Assembly: GCA_033297205.1 (NCBI GenBank)
Contig: MU859154.1
Location: 1-64,000, forward strand
DNA: 64,000 nucleotides
DNA from: Pseudoneurospora amorphoporcata
Lineage: Eukaryota; Ascomycota; Sordariomycetes; Sordariales; Sordariaceae
Direction: 5' to 3'
Part shown: positions 34,574 through 46,023 of the stretch, one piece after another
How positions within the stretch are numbered: position 1 is the first letter of the stretch
Layout: each line of letters begins with the position of its first letter
Program-made: the position numbers and the translations under genes
Notes under the pieces: model-generated
Database searches by the model: none
What the model saw: the letters and a program-made list of their open reading frames with translations, nothing else
What the model was told of the DNA's origin: nothing

Positions 34574-34878
34574 TTTTGTTTATAAGAGTCGCGTTGACGT
34601 TATTTTGGTGAGACTGGTCGCGATATGGGCTGCTGCTGGACGATACCTACCACCTACGATGGGGCCGCCGATATGATGGATGGTCGTCTGTGAAATTTTG
34701 GATCCCCAGACCCCAGCTGTTTGGGGTGCCGGCCGGGGACTTGTGCAGTGACGCCATGCCCCAGAATGGCTTTCCGCGCCTTGCAGGCTGGGCTTGCAGC
34801 AGCGCGCTCGCTTCTCAGCGCTAGAAAACCAGCCGCGCAGGGGTTCATTCAAATCGCCCCCCGCCCTCATCCGCTTGC

Positions 34879-34963
34879 ACCTTCCACTTCACACGCTCGC
34901 TTGTCTTATCGGTTCTTATCGGGAACCAGCGGGCTCCCGTCCCCCGGCCTCTAAGTGGAAGGT
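34879..34963. repeat. 11-base perfect inverted repeat
   Basis: ACCTTCCACTT at 34879-34889 is the exact reverse complement of AAGTGGAAGGT at 34953-34963. The two CTTATCG words lie between the arms. Confidence 0.7.
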
Positions 34964-34975
34964 ACCTACCTACGC

Positions 34976-35003
34976 GCTTATCGAGAATGGCAAGTCGATA
35001 AGC
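34976..35003. promoter_or_regulatory. GATA-type dyad (9-base arms)
   Basis: GCTTATCGA (34976-34984) and TCGATAAGC (34995-35003) are perfect reverse complements across a 10-base spacer, each containing CGATAAG. It lies about 400 bases upstream of tom5. Ascomycete GATA factors (nitrogen, light or siderophore regulators) bind HGATAR, often as closely spaced pairs. Binding here is inferred only. Confidence 0.5.
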
Positions 35004-36213
35004 TCTTGAGTCGCAACATGTAACTCCTGACGATAACCGGCCCGAAAATACCCGATATCCTCGACATTGCCGCGCTCCGATACCGACGTACACTAAAATG
35101 TCAATCACCCCGCAAGCATGTACCCTGTATCTCTTACCCCATACCCCACACTGTTCGCCCGAGCACAAGGACCAAGATCTGGGGATATTTTGGCTAGTGA
35201 CAGGACTTGGCCGAACACTAGCAAAGTACTCTTGACAACACCAATCGGATAGGAATGATAAAAAAAAGACAGTGGGTGATGCAGGTAAGTCGAACGCTCT
35301 ATATGCATCTCAACTCAACCCCGACTCACCGTTTTGCTGTTTTTCTTCTGGTCATGTGCCAGCCTGCTTGTCGTGTGTCGTTGATATTGGCCTCGAACAT
35401 GTTCCCCCTCACAAGTAGAAAGTACTTTGGAATGGATTCCCTGTCTCCAACCGCATTCCAATGTGTCATCCAAACTTGATCGGCCGAGAGTTCCTCGATT
35501 GCGTTAGCCACTACCGCCGGTGTCGGCCCTGACTGGTGCATTTTTTTTTTCTTTTCAACACTACAATCGTTACAATCGCTACGTCGGTTACATTTTCCGG
35601 CTTTGTTAACTGCTATTGCCAGCCATTGCGGGCTAGTCTCGAGTCTCGACTCACTCTCCTCATACTAGAATAGGGTTGCTAGTAGTCATAGGAACTACCT
35701 CTAACAGGGCGGGGATGCGCCCGGCCTTTTTGGGTGGTGTTGTGACTGTTCAGTTCTGTTCCAGGTTGTTGTTTTATTTGTGACTGGCTCCGCTCCGAGA
35801 GAGGGAGGGTGTGTGTGTGTGTGTATCAGTTTCGTCCCTTGTCGTTGTGTTGTTGGGGTATCTCCTGTAGGAGAAAAGGTATCAAGATACCGTATCGACA
35901 CCCGGGGGCGGTTCGTCCAGATTCGCCCCGCCTCCCGGTCCCTGACTCCTCCGTCACTACTTCTCTCCATTCTCCTTCTCCTCCTTCTCCCTTTCGTCTC
36001 GTCTCTTCTTCCTTCCTTCCTCCTCCTCCTCCCTCATTGTCATACATCACTTCCAGTCCATCCTCCTTCCTGTCCCGTATACGGCGATATCTACCTTCCT
36101 CACACCCTAGTACCTTATCCATCCGCCATCCCGCCGGGCAGTTCGGGCCTGCCTCATCCCTCCCCGCCGATCCAATTCCCGTATTCGTCGGCCAGTCCCG
36201 TTAGCTCACCAAC

Positions 36214-39200
36214 ATGACTGCTCCGGGACGTGTCGGCCGCTTGGGCCACATCGTCGGGCCCTCGACATTGGCCTTCCGAGCTGCCATGCCCGCCCGCCTG
36301 CCATTGAGGGCTTCCGCTGCTATCTCGTGCCCACAACCGCTGGTGGCTGCCTCCGGCCTGCGATGGGCGTCGAACGGAAAGCTCAAGCCGATGGTCTCCA
36401 AACATGATTGGGTCCAGTATCCCGAGCTGTTCCCCGTCCGCGAGGACTTTGCGAGCCGCCATATCGGTCCCGACAACTCCAGCATTCAGGAAATGCTTGG
36501 GGCTCTGGATCCGCCTGTCGAGTCGTTGGACCAGTTCGTCCAGGAGGTCATTCCCGCCGATATCTTGTCCAAGCGCGAGCTCTTTCCGCAAAACCGCGTC
36601 AGGTTTTTATCGACCAAAAAGTACCCTACTCGTCAGGGCCATCAAGAGTGGGAAATCATCAGCATCGCCGACTCGATGGCCCAAACCAACAAGCACCGCA
36701 TCAAGTCTCACATCGGCGCCGGCTACTATGGCACTTTCACCCCTGAGGTCATCAAGAGAAACGTGCTTGAGAGCCCCGCTTGGTATACCAGTTACACACC
36801 CTACCAGCCCGAGATCAGCCAAGGCAGACTGGAAGCGCTCCTCAACTTCCAGACTATGGTCACCGACCTGACCGGCCTTCCAATTGCGAATGCGAGCTTG
36901 CTGGACGAGGGAACCGCCGCCGCCGAGGCCATGACCGTGTCACTCAATGCTCTCCCTGCATCCAGAGCGAAGCGCCCCACCAAGACCTATGTCCTCTCTA
37001 ACAGGGTTCACCCTCAGACGAGAGCCGTCCTCAGGAGCCGCGCCGAGGGTTTCGGTGTCAACATCATCACTCTGGATTTCCACGATCCCCAATCCGCCTC
37101 CAAGCTCGAGGAACTGGGCGACGACTTGGTTGGTGTCATGGTTCAATATCCAGATACCACTGGCCAGGTGTTGGACCACCGGCAGCTCGCCGATCTTGTT
37201 CACAAGCAAGGCGCTCTTCTCAGTGTTGCGACCGATCTTCTGGCTCTCACCATGTTGACTCCTCCAGGCGAGTGGGGTGCCGATATCGCCTTTGGCAACT
37301 CTCAGCGGTTCGGTGTGCCTCTGGGCTTTGGTGGCCCGCATGCGGCCTTCTTCGCCGTGCAGGAGAAGCACAAGAGGAAGATGCCCGGTCGTTTGATTGG
37401 TGTCTCCAAGGATCGTCTCGGTGGTCGCGCATTGCGGCTGTCCTTGCAAACCAGAGAACAACACATCCGCAGAGAGAAGGCCACCAGCAACGTTTGCACT
37501 GCTCAAGCTCTTTTGGCCAACATCAGCTCATTCTACGCCGTCTACCACGGTCCCGAGGGCCTTCGGGCAATCGCTGAAAGGTGCAACCTGGGTGCCAGGG
37601 TTCTTGAGTCTGCAGCCAAGTTCTGCGGGCTGCACCTCTACTCGCCAAATGCCTCTTGCTCGGCGGTGCCGTTCGATACGATCGTCATCAACCAAGACCA
37701 TGTCGGCAAGGTCCTGGTTTATGCTGCCAGAGAGAGAGGCATCAACATTCGTTTCATTTCCACCGATTCGGCCGGAATCAGTGTTGACGAGACCACCCAG
37801 GAAAGCGATCTCATTGATCTCATTGCCGCATTCCAAGATACCGCGAAGAGCCTCAAGATCCAAGGCAGAGATGAGGCTCTTGATGCTGACCCGCAAGTGA
37901 TCTTTGAGCACTTCTTGAAGCACCATGCCGAGCAGATCAAGCAGTCCGGACCGCTGGGCCACCTTCCGGAACCCCTGCGTCGAACTTCGTCTTATCTAAC
38001 TCACCCCGTTTTCAACACACATCACTCTGAGACGGAACTCCTTCGGTACATCCATCATCTCCAGTCCAAGGACTTGTCGCTGGTGCATTCCATGATTCCT
38101 TTGGGCTCCTGCACCATGAAGCTCAACGCTAGTGCCGAGATGGCCCTTATCACGCTTCCCGGCTTCTCTAACCTTCATCCTTTCGTTCCGCCAGACCAGT
38201 CCGAGGGTTACGCAAGGCTCACAAAGGTACTTGAAAGCCAGCTGAATGACATCACCGGTATGGATGCCTGCTCGCTCCAGCCCAACTCGGGCGCTCAGGG
38301 CGAATTTGCTGGCTTGCGCGTCATTCGCAAGTACCACGAGAGCCGGGCACAAGGCCAGCGTGACATCTGCCTCATCCCTGTCTCGGCTCACGGTACCAAC
38401 CCTGCGTCGGCATCCATGGCCGGTATGCGCGTTGTTCCCATCAAGTGCGACACCAAGACGGGCAACCTTGATCTTGCCGACTTGGAGGCCAAGTGCAACC
38501 AGTACAAGAACGAGCTCGCTGCCATGATGATCACGTATCCCAGCACCTTTGGTGTCTTCGAGCCTGCGATCAAGAAGGTCTGCCAGATCGTGCACGAACA
38601 CGGTGGACAGGTCTACATGGATGGCGCCAACATGAACGCCCAGGTCGGTCTCTGCTCTCCTGGAGAGATCGGTGCCGACGTCTGCCACTTGAACTTGCAC
38701 AAGACCTTCTGCATCCCCCACGGCGGTGGCGGTCCCGGCGTTGGTCCCATCTGCGTCAAGGGGCACCTGGCCAGCTTCTTGCCTTCCACCAAGACCATGT
38801 CGAATACCGAGCTCAATTTGCCCGTTAGCAGTGCCAGCTACGGCAGTGCCAGCATTTTGCCCATCAGCTGGTCCTACAACGCTCTCATGGGTAAGTTCAC
38901 CAGTCCTCGGAGCTGTGTCAGTCATCTGTGAACGTGTTTGCTAACTTTTTGAAAACAGGCGGTGCTGGTCTCAAGAAGGCTACCCAGGTCACCCTGCTCA
39001 ACGCCAACTACCTCCTCAGCCGTCTGAAGGACCACTACCCCATCTTGTACACCAACGAGCATGGCCGTTGCGCTCACGAGTTCATCATCGACGCCCGTCC
39101 GTTCGAGAAGACCTCCGGCATCCAGGCCATCGACATCGCCAAGCGTCTGCAGGATTACGGCTTCCATGCTCCCACCATGAGCTGGCCCGTCGCCAACACG

Positions 39201-39639
39201 CTCATGATCGAGCCTACCGAGTCCGAGTCCAAGGAGGAGCTCGACCGTTTCGTTGACGCCCTGATCGCCATCCGCGAGGAGATTCGTGAGGTTGAGGAGG
39301 GCAAGCAGCCTCGCGAGGGTAACGTCCTGAAGATGTCTCCTCACCCCATCTCCGACATCATTGGCGGCGATGGCGAGGCCGGCAACAAGTGGGACAGATC
39401 TTATAGCCGTGAGAAGGCCGCTTACCCGCTGCCATGGCTGAGGGAGAAGAAGTTCTGGCCTACCGTTGCCCGTGTTGACGACAGTAAGTGATCCGCAGTC
39501 ACCTCGTTTCTAATTTTCTCTCTTTTCTGGACGGTAACTAACCATCATCTGCACAGCCTACGGTGACCTGAACCTCTTCTGCACCTGCCCTCCTGTTGAG
39601 GATACCACTGGTGATAACCAGTCCTCTATTCAGGAGTGA
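36214..39639 (+). CDS. gcv2: Glycine dehydrogenase (decarboxylating), P protein
   Basis: The pyridoxal-phosphate P protein of the mitochondrial glycine cleavage system. It decarboxylates glycine and passes the aminomethyl group to the lipoyl H protein. Three exons (36214-38890, 38959-39483, 39557-39639) encode 1094 residues, the usual eukaryotic length. The first 60 residues are rich in Arg, Ala and Ser and lack acidic residues, so they form a mitochondrial targeting sequence. The conserved FASRHIGPD start of the mature protein follows. The PLP lysine is Lys830 in NLHKTFCIPHGGGGPG. The Gly-rich PLGSCTMKLN and AHGTNPASA motifs are intact. Only the short last exon follows the second intron, ending CPPVEDTTGD plus a short tail. 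Convergent with sqt1. No frameshift or stop is seen. Confidence 0.96.
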
Positions 39640-40323
39640 GCACCTAGTCAGCTTTTGACTGAGAAGAGAAGGGAAGGTGGTGAGGTTTCATATTTTTATG
39701 TTTCAACAAACGTCGAGCTCTCGAGAAGAGGAAGGCTCAAAGATACCCGGAGGCTAGCACGCACACACACGAGCAGCCCGATGTAATTTCAACCACTTAG
39801 GGGGCAAGGTGCGCTTCCATCATCATATTTTACGTTCATCACATACTTTCAACAATGTAATGAAAAACGGATCAGGGGAACCTAGATCAAAGGTGGGAGG
39901 TCTAGAAAAAGGAGTTCAACAGGATCTAATCTAGGCTTTTTTTCACTGCATGCTTGCTTGGGTTTTTTATAGGAATGGATAAAAATAAAGGAGGGAAAAG
40001 ATGACGCTACATCGGTCGGTGCCTTGGGTTACGAAGACTCGCTCAAAGAGGGAACTACTGTATATACAGGAAAGAGATTATAGATCTCGTGTGTGTTCAT
40101 TTAGATGATCCCTGTTTTTACACATTTCGCCTGCAATTACTACTGTTCATGTTAAATGCCATCTGGAACGGAACAGATCTCTCAAGGATGCCAAACTTGC
40201 AACAATCAATTCGCTTTCTATAGTCTTGATCCCTTCATCGCAAAACTCCCGTTGTCATCAAGGTATAAAATTTTCCATGCCACGAAACTCCTTTTTTCCA
40301 CACCAATCTTTACACGGTCACGC
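39640..40323. other. Convergent 3' region, glycine decarboxylase / Sqt1
   Basis: 684 bases between convergent stop codons, AT-richer than the coding flanks. It contains the two 3' untranslated regions. No gene is seen. Confidence 0.5.
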
Positions 40324-41943
40324 TCAAGCCTCAAAAACCAAAACAACACCATCATCACCAGCGGTAACAACCCTCTCGCCCGTCTCGCCCTGCACGAACC
40401 CCAAAACACCACCGCCCTCTCCACCAGCATGTCCCCTCCACTCTTTCAACAACCCGCTCACGGCCGCACCGCTCTGCATGTTCTGCGAACTTGCCGTCGC
40501 GCCACGCAAATCCCATCTCCTGACAACACCATCAAGTCCACAGCTCGTCAAAAGCCACCCGTGCATACCAGGCTGCGACGTCGCGCTCTTGACAAAGTCC
40601 ACCTTGACGACCGACTCGCCCTCGTGTGCGCCGCGGATGTGCTTGCGCACCGCGAACGAGCGCGCGCTGTCGTAGACAGCGATGCTGCCGTCTACTGAAC
40701 CAGCGGCCAGGAGGGTCTGGGGAAGGGGAGAGAAGGCGAGGGATTCGATGCCGTCGCCTTGGACGGCCAAAGAGGCCAGGATGGCGCCTGCTTGGGCTGA
40801 GGGCTCGGCACCAGCAGCAGCGGCAGCAGAAGGACGTTGTGAAGGGGCGGGCATGCGACGGCCTGCGGGACCGCGGATGGCGGGGGCCGGGCGGGATTGT
40901 GTAGGTTTTGTTGGGGCGGGTTCGGACAAGCGGGGAAGGCCGACGATCTTGATGTTACCGCCTGCGCCGCCGGCGGCGACGAAGTTACCCGAGGGCGAGA
41001 TGGCGACGGAGTAGAGACCGCCTTCGACGGCGAAACGCTGGTCGGCTTCCGTCAGGGAGACCACGGTCTGACCGTTGTCGGTGGTGAGGTTCTTGGCGGC
41101 CGCGACGCCCCAGACGTCGAAGACGTGCATAGAGGCGTCCTCGGAGACGGTCGCCAACAGGTTACCGTCGGCGGACCAGGCGCCTGCCGTGCAAGGGCCG
41201 GTGTGAAGGAAGTAGGACTGGACGATCTGGATGGGGGAGGCGGAGTCGGAGGCGTCGATGGTGAAGACCCAGACGGAGCCATCGGAGGCTCCCAAGGCCA
41301 AAGTGTTGGGGAAGTCGGCGGATGGGCAGGGGAGAAGCCAGTTGATCTCTTCTGTCTCTTGCGACTCGGCGAGGAAGCTGAACTGGAACTGGTTGGCGCC
41401 CGCGCTGACGGCGTACACGCGTAGCCGGCCATCCATGCCGGCGCTGGCGAGGAAGTCGCCCTTGGGCAGTGTGAAGGCGAGCGCGTTGATGCTGTCGGTG
41501 TGTCCGTCGATCTCGAAGATGGGCGTGAGCTCGGTGTTCTGCTGTTGGCCGGCGCTGGGGTCGGACTGGTAGCTGGGAGGGAGGACGGGGCGGGAGACGG
41601 CGGCGGATGTGTCCATCACGTAGCCCTTGCCGGGCATATCGTCACCTTCGCCCTCGGAACCGCCGGTCGCGATCAGCTGTGGGTAGATGGGGTGTTGCGC
41701 AATGGCGAAGACGGAGTCCTTGTGGGCGTCGAAGTAGGCGATGCTGTCGTTGTGTAGGAACATTTCCTCGTCGCCCTCACCCATCTCGTGGTCGTCGTCC
41801 GAGTCCATGGCGACATCGCCCTCGGCGTCGTCGCCGACAATCTCTTCGATCTCCTCCTCATGGATAATCTCGTCCTCGTCGTGCATGTCGTTATCGTGGT
41901 GATCCTGGTGGTTAGGATCTTGAGGGTCTTGAGGGAACGTCAT
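40324..41943 (-). CDS. sqt1: Ribosome assembly protein Sqt1 (WD40, AAMP type)
   Basis: A single-exon gene of 539 residues. Sqt1 is the WD40 chaperone that captures nascent ribosomal protein uL16 (Rpl10) and loads it on 60S subunits; human AAMP is homologous. The N-terminal 65 residues are strongly acidic (EEIEEIVGDDAEGDVAMD), as in yeast Sqt1, and are followed by repeats such as FDAHKDSVFAIAQHPIYPQL, IDGHTDSINALAFTLPKGD and SADGNLLATVSEDASMHVFD. A Pro/Ala-rich insertion (residues about 355-395) breaks the propeller between blades. The C terminus ends in the last WD strand (GDDGVVLVFEA). I start at 41943 (MTFPQD), not at the in-frame ATG eight codons earlier, because the shorter form begins as homologues do. 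Convergent with the glycine decarboxylase gene. Confidence 0.92.
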   Translation of the reverse strand: MTFPQDPQDPNHQDHHDNDMHDEDEIIHEEEIEEIVGDDAEGDVAMDSDDDHEMGEGDEEMFLHNDSIAYFDAHKDSVFAIAQHPIYPQLIATGGSEGEGDDMPGKGYVMDTSAAVSRPVLPPSYQSDPSAGQQQNTELTPIFEIDGHTDSINALAFTLPKGDFLASAGMDGRLRVYAVSAGANQFQFSFLAESQETEEINWLLPCPSADFPNTLALGASDGSVWVFTIDASDSASPIQIVQSYFLHTGPCTAGAWSADGNLLATVSEDASMHVFDVWGVAAAKNLTTDNGQTVVSLTEADQRFAVEGGLYSVAISPSGNFVAAGGAGGNIKIVGLPRLSEPAPTKPTQSRPAPAIRGPAGRRMPAPSQRPSAAAAAGAEPSAQAGAILASLAVQGDGIESLAFSPLPQTLLAAGSVDGSIAVYDSARSFAVRKHIRGAHEGESVVKVDFVKSATSQPGMHGWLLTSCGLDGVVRRWDLRGATASSQNMQSGAAVSGLLKEWRGHAGGEGGGVLGFVQGETGERVVTAGDDGVVLVFEA

Positions 41944-43083
41944 GATGAGCTGTGTGGATAGGCGCAAGAGTAATTTCTGGTGAATTGGACAAGTATGAGG
42001 ACGGATTGGCGAGGTCCAAGAGAAAAAAAGGGTGGTCTATACGCTGTGCTGGGAGTTGGTGGTCAGATGCTGGATGATTGCGCGATGGCGGCAACCAGGT
42101 CTCTTCGTTATCGCGGATAGTAAGGAGGGGCCGCTGAATAATTTTTTGCTTGATAAGCTTCGATTACCTACTTGGGGGTAGGAGGGAGGCCTGGATGGGG
42201 CCTTTTCTCGCCCCCTCTTCATCAAGTACTTGGGTTCAAAATCGCGGGGTTCCAGGGGCTCACTCTTGGCACAAAACATGTGCAGAGAGTTTCGTGCTGA
42301 CATAATCAATCAAATTCACACCAGATGAACTCACGAGACTCCTCAAGCTTTTGGGACTCTGACACTCGACTTTCACTTCACGATAGCATCACAACACTGC
42401 CCGGATGTTTTGATCTTCCAATATTCTGTCATGACGGAGTTCAAGTTCCACCCAACAAACTTTCCTTTACCATCACCTACTCGCCATCCATTATGCGCAG
42501 TACCTCGTCGCCGGCATGTGTTTGCTGAGAAAGCCACGAAAACGTGAATAGCCTCACTTGTCGTGTTTCCCTTTGGCGCCGGCCAACATCTTTGGCTGTT
42601 GACGGCACTTCTTCTTCTCTCGCGGCTGTACCCAAAGCGAGGCCTTTAGGATACCCACATGGCTGTTTGTCAATATCGATCCTCAAGGCTTGAGCCAGAA
42701 CCACTGCACTTCTGAGAACTGACCGCTTATCCAGAAGGAGGGGAAGTGACGTCAAATTTGGTAGTGAGATGGATCATCATCACATCATCCCGAAAACTAC
42801 AAGCAAAAGCAGTACAACTTTGCGCAGTATATATATATATTTATATGTCAAGGCTGCGTGGTAGTGATGCTGTCTGTTGTCCAGCACTGCTCTCCTGAAT
42901 ACGAGTAGCTCTCTGAAAAAGTTTCGTTCCGGAAGATGCTTCCCTCTCCTCCTAGTTGTGTCGTCTCAAGGAGGGTTTTCCTCCTCCTACAAGCTGTCCG
43001 CAGAGGTTCTCGTCTTGACCATATTCATTTCAAGAAACCAAAGAGGTTCTCATCGCACGGAACCCATCTGCTGCACCGACATC
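41944..43083. other. Intergenic region upstream of Sqt1
   Basis: 1.1 kb holding the sqt1 promoter and the upstream region of the collapsed dehydrogenase. A short (TA)n run lies at 42827-42842. No gene is recognised. Confidence 0.45.
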
Positions 43084-43377
43084 ATGGATGGCCAGCCAGA
43101 CATCCCCAAGGAGCAATGGGCGCAGGTCATTGAGAAAGATGACGGTACGCTTCTCTTTGCATTGTTTATCCGATTATGGACTTTGACTCTGTTCCCTACT
43201 AACACCACGACCAGTAATGACCTTCAAGAAAATCCCCGCGCCCAACCCAGGCCACGACCAAGTCCTCGTCATCATGTGCCGTATAAGATCGTTGGGCTGA
43301 GTGAGATCCAGAGCATCTTTGATGCGATGAGGGAGAACAGGGTTGTCGGAAGATATGTGATGGATATGAGCAAGTGA
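43084..43377 (+). pseudogene. Collapsed zinc alcohol dehydrogenase
   Basis: Only the two ends of a medium-chain alcohol dehydrogenase remain. The start reads IPKEQWAQVIEKDD. A clean 70-base GT-AG intron (43145-43214) follows and joins to VMTFKKIPAPNPGHDQVLV, the normal ADH N terminus. Directly after, at about 43,275, sequence jumps to the ADH C terminus IVGLSEIQSIFDAM and RVVGRYVMDMSK, ending at the stop at 43377. Roughly 270 residues, with all zinc ligands and the NAD fold, are missing. The two parts are in different frames if the intron is removed, so a spliced message stops early. Reading through the intron instead stays open from the ATG to the end, but that peptide is not an enzyme. Family assignment is firm; loss of function is inferred. 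Confidence 0.82.
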
Positions 43378-43955
43378 TGAGACACATCAGTGCACTGACT
43401 GTCTGGGTTCATCAACTCCTCCTCACAAGTCCTTACGAGAAACAATGTGTCGGTCATTTTTGAAGGATTAGCCAACCCACCTTCTCACTTTTTACATCAA
43501 GCTTATCAGATAGTCCGGCTAGTGGCTGGCTCAACCACGGGTGCTTTCCCATGCTTGAATCTCCAGTTCATGAGCTCGTTTTTAGTAAAAGTCGTCGCCA
43601 TGAGAGGGAGAACGCCAAGTGGCGACAAGCACGGCAAGGATTTCCCCGGCTGCCCTACAATGTTTGTAATGTTCCCCTTTATAGCAACGACTTGTACTAG
43701 AAACGACTTCACGAGCTGGTCGTTCAAGTAGGTATGGGAGAGTATCCCGTGGTCAAGTCCACCACCTACCGCAGCTTGTTGCCTTGGAAGTGAATGAAAA
43801 CATCCTCCACTTCATGACAGGTAGGGCTGGATGCTATTCGGGATTCGAAAAACCCAATCGTACTCTTCTTAAATGGTTGAATTTCGTCCGGCCACTGATG
43901 ATCTAACATACAACTCTGTAGCCGCGATACCACTAACTGTTGAAAACCAAACACC
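43378..43955. other. Intergenic, with a long imperfect foldback
   Basis: Between the dehydrogenase relic and the CoA ligase stop codon. It contains the foldback at 43563-43719 described separately. No gene is recognised. Confidence 0.5.
43563..43719. repeat. Long imperfect inverted repeat (about 50-base arms)
   Basis: Bases 43563-43613 and the reverse complement of 43671-43719 align over their whole length at roughly four matches in five. Shared words include CCAG, TCGTTT, TAGTA and AAGTCGT. Most differences are transitions. The loop is 57 bases. Because of this symmetry, open frames on the two strands encode similar peptides, which are not real genes. Confidence 0.7.
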
Positions 43956-46023
43956 TCACAACTTCGAAGGAGCAACAGCCCCCCTTCTCTTCTTCTGATA
44001 AACCTGAATCTCCACGCCCTGCGTTCCCTCTCCACCACTCTTCAACACCCTCCTCAGAATCTTCCCACTCGGGCTCTTGGGGATCTGCTTCACAAACACC
44101 ACGCCGCCCATAAGCCACTTGTACTTGGCCGTCCTTTTCTCCACCAGCGCCCTGAGCTCATGCGCCAGCTTCTCCAGCTCCTCCTTATTCTCCAGCGCCT
44201 CCGGCTTGCGCGGAACCACATACGCCCTCGGCCACTCCGTCGCTTCGGACTCGTCATAGACGCTCGCCACGCCCGCGTCCGCCACCGACGGGCTGCTGCA
44301 CAGCACCGCCTCTAACTCGGCCGGCGCAACCTGGTACGCGCGCACCTTGATCAGCTCCTTCAACCGATCCGTGATCCGCAGCCTGCCCTGCTTGTTAATT
44401 GCGCCTACATCGCCCGTGCGGAACCACCCATCAGCCGTCAGCGCCTCGCGCGTGACCGACATATCCAGCTCCTTGCCATCCCTGGCAACCGTGAACACAC
44501 CGACAGGCAAATAAGCGCTCAACAGCGTCGGCGCGCGAATCAAAATCTCTCCTTCCCGATCTATTCCCGCCGCCTTGGTCTTCCCGTCTACCAAGCCCGG
44601 TGCGGGGACATCCATGTCAGCAACCATGACCTCGACGCCCCAATGCGGCACACCCGTCTCGCCCGCCTGCTCCACCATCTCCTTCTCGCCCGTCCCGCGC
44701 TGCAGCGAGGTGCTGCACGTCTCGCTTAATCCGTAGCCTAGTCTGACTCGGAACCCACATCGCTTGTACACCTCCACGACGACCTCATGCCCCAAGGGCG
44801 CACCGCCCGTCACGGCGGCGACAATGGAGCTGAAGCTGTTCTTACCCGTCTTTGGGTCACGCTTGGCGTACTTTTCGACCGCGGGAGCCTTGGCGAGCAT
44901 GACGGCGATAGGAGGCGCCATGTGCAAGTAAGTAATCTTCCGCTTGGGAATAGCGGCTAGCATGCCGTCCAAACTAAACGCCGGCATGACGTACACGGTT
45001 GCACCTGTCATGACGGCTAGCAAGACGATGTTGACGAGGCCAAAAACATGGTAGAAGGGCACGTACCCCAGCCAGCGCTGCTGCCGGACTGAGGCAGAAG
45101 AGTGGTAATCGGATGCGTCGTGCCAGAGGTGCGCCCCGGAGAAGTTGAGCGCATGGTGAGAGAGGAGGACGCCTTTGGAGCGGCCCGAGGTGCCGGAGGA
45201 CCAGAGGATGACGCCTGTGCGGGCGGTGGAGGCAGGAGAGGGGATGAGGGTGGAGGGAGTCACTGTTGTTCGGGATCCGGAAGAGTGGAGGAGGACTTTC
45301 CAGTCTTGGGGCTTGTTCGTCTTGCTCGAGGTAGGTGATGATGAGCCCGAGACGGAAGGGTAGTGGTCGTTGGCGGCATCAAAGGTGTAAATGGGCACAG
45401 CGTCGAAAAAGGCTCTGTCTCGCGGCTCCTGCTTCTTCAGCGCCTCGCGCATGGCAGGGAGACAGGCTTTCGCCGTGATGATGGCCCGCGGCCGCGAGTT
45501 CTGGATGATCCAGGCGACTTCATCGCTTGTGAGAGCCGGCGAGACGAGGGTGGCGGTTAGTCCGGCAGCGAGGGTACCCAGTAACACCGGCGTAAAGGCG
45601 AGTGAGTTGGGGAGCTGGATAAGAACAACCGGGGCGATCTCGGGTCCTTGTGGGCAGGTCGGTGTGGGCGGGAGTTTGACAATGTCGTTAGGGTTGAGAC
45701 CCAGACTCAAAAGACCGGCGGCGAGGGCCAGGGCGTCGCTTCTTATTTGGCCGAAGGTGAGTTTGCGGTCTGGTTATGATTTGCCATGCGTTAACTTTGT
45801 GAAGTTCTACCTTAAACATGTGAGGAGACTAACCTGAAGCATTGTCCACAAAGATTGGCCTCTCATCCTCAATCTTGTCCAACACTTGAGCTTGAGGAGT
45901 GTAGTCGTTCACGAATGAGAAGGGCTGACTGAAGCACCAGTCAAAGGTGTTGGTGAGGGGAACATGGCCGGGCGGTGCTCCGGAGTAAGCTTCACTTGTG
46001 CTGTATTTAGTTGTGTTCGTCAT
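43956..46023 (-). CDS. AMP-dependent CoA ligase, 4-coumarate-CoA ligase-like, peroxisomal
   Basis: An ANL-superfamily adenylating enzyme that activates a carboxylic acid with ATP and forms its CoA thioester. Two exons on the minus strand (46023-45834, 45769-43956), with a 64-base intron, give 667 residues. The ATP loop is SSGTSGRSKG (residues 254-263). GYGLSETC, GWFRTGDVG and SGKILRR, with the catalytic Lys at 633, complete the core motifs. The protein ends PSKL, a perfect peroxisomal targeting signal 1. The substrate cannot be read; fungal 4CL-like peroxisomal ligases act on aromatic or fatty acids. It is longer than plant 4CL (about 550), with extra Ser/Pro-rich sequence near residues 195-245 and a longer hinge. 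The start is supported by a CAATG context and the family-like PLTNTFDWCFSQPF near the N terminus. Confidence 0.92.

Larger units (their letters stand above)
34574..36213. promoter_or_regulatory. Divergent promoter region, Tom5 / glycine decarboxylase
   Basis: 1.6 kb between divergent genes. A cluster of four CGATAAG words (GATA-factor consensus HGATAR) lies at 34905-34911, 34915-34921, 34977-34983 and 34996-35002; the first three are on the minus strand. The last two form a perfect dyad. A (GT)n run sits at 35809-35824, and a long pyrimidine tract runs at about 35,960-36,110, directly before the glycine decarboxylase start. No gene is recognised. Confidence 0.55.

Noticed and set aside
41944..41967. 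Upstream in-frame ATG for Sqt1 at 41967
   Set aside because: Adds only eight residues, and the second ATG gives the acidic N terminus expected of Sqt1.
43447..43731. Two opposite-strand frames encoding similar peptides
   Set aside because: Explained by the inverted repeat at 43563-43719, which makes both strands read alike.
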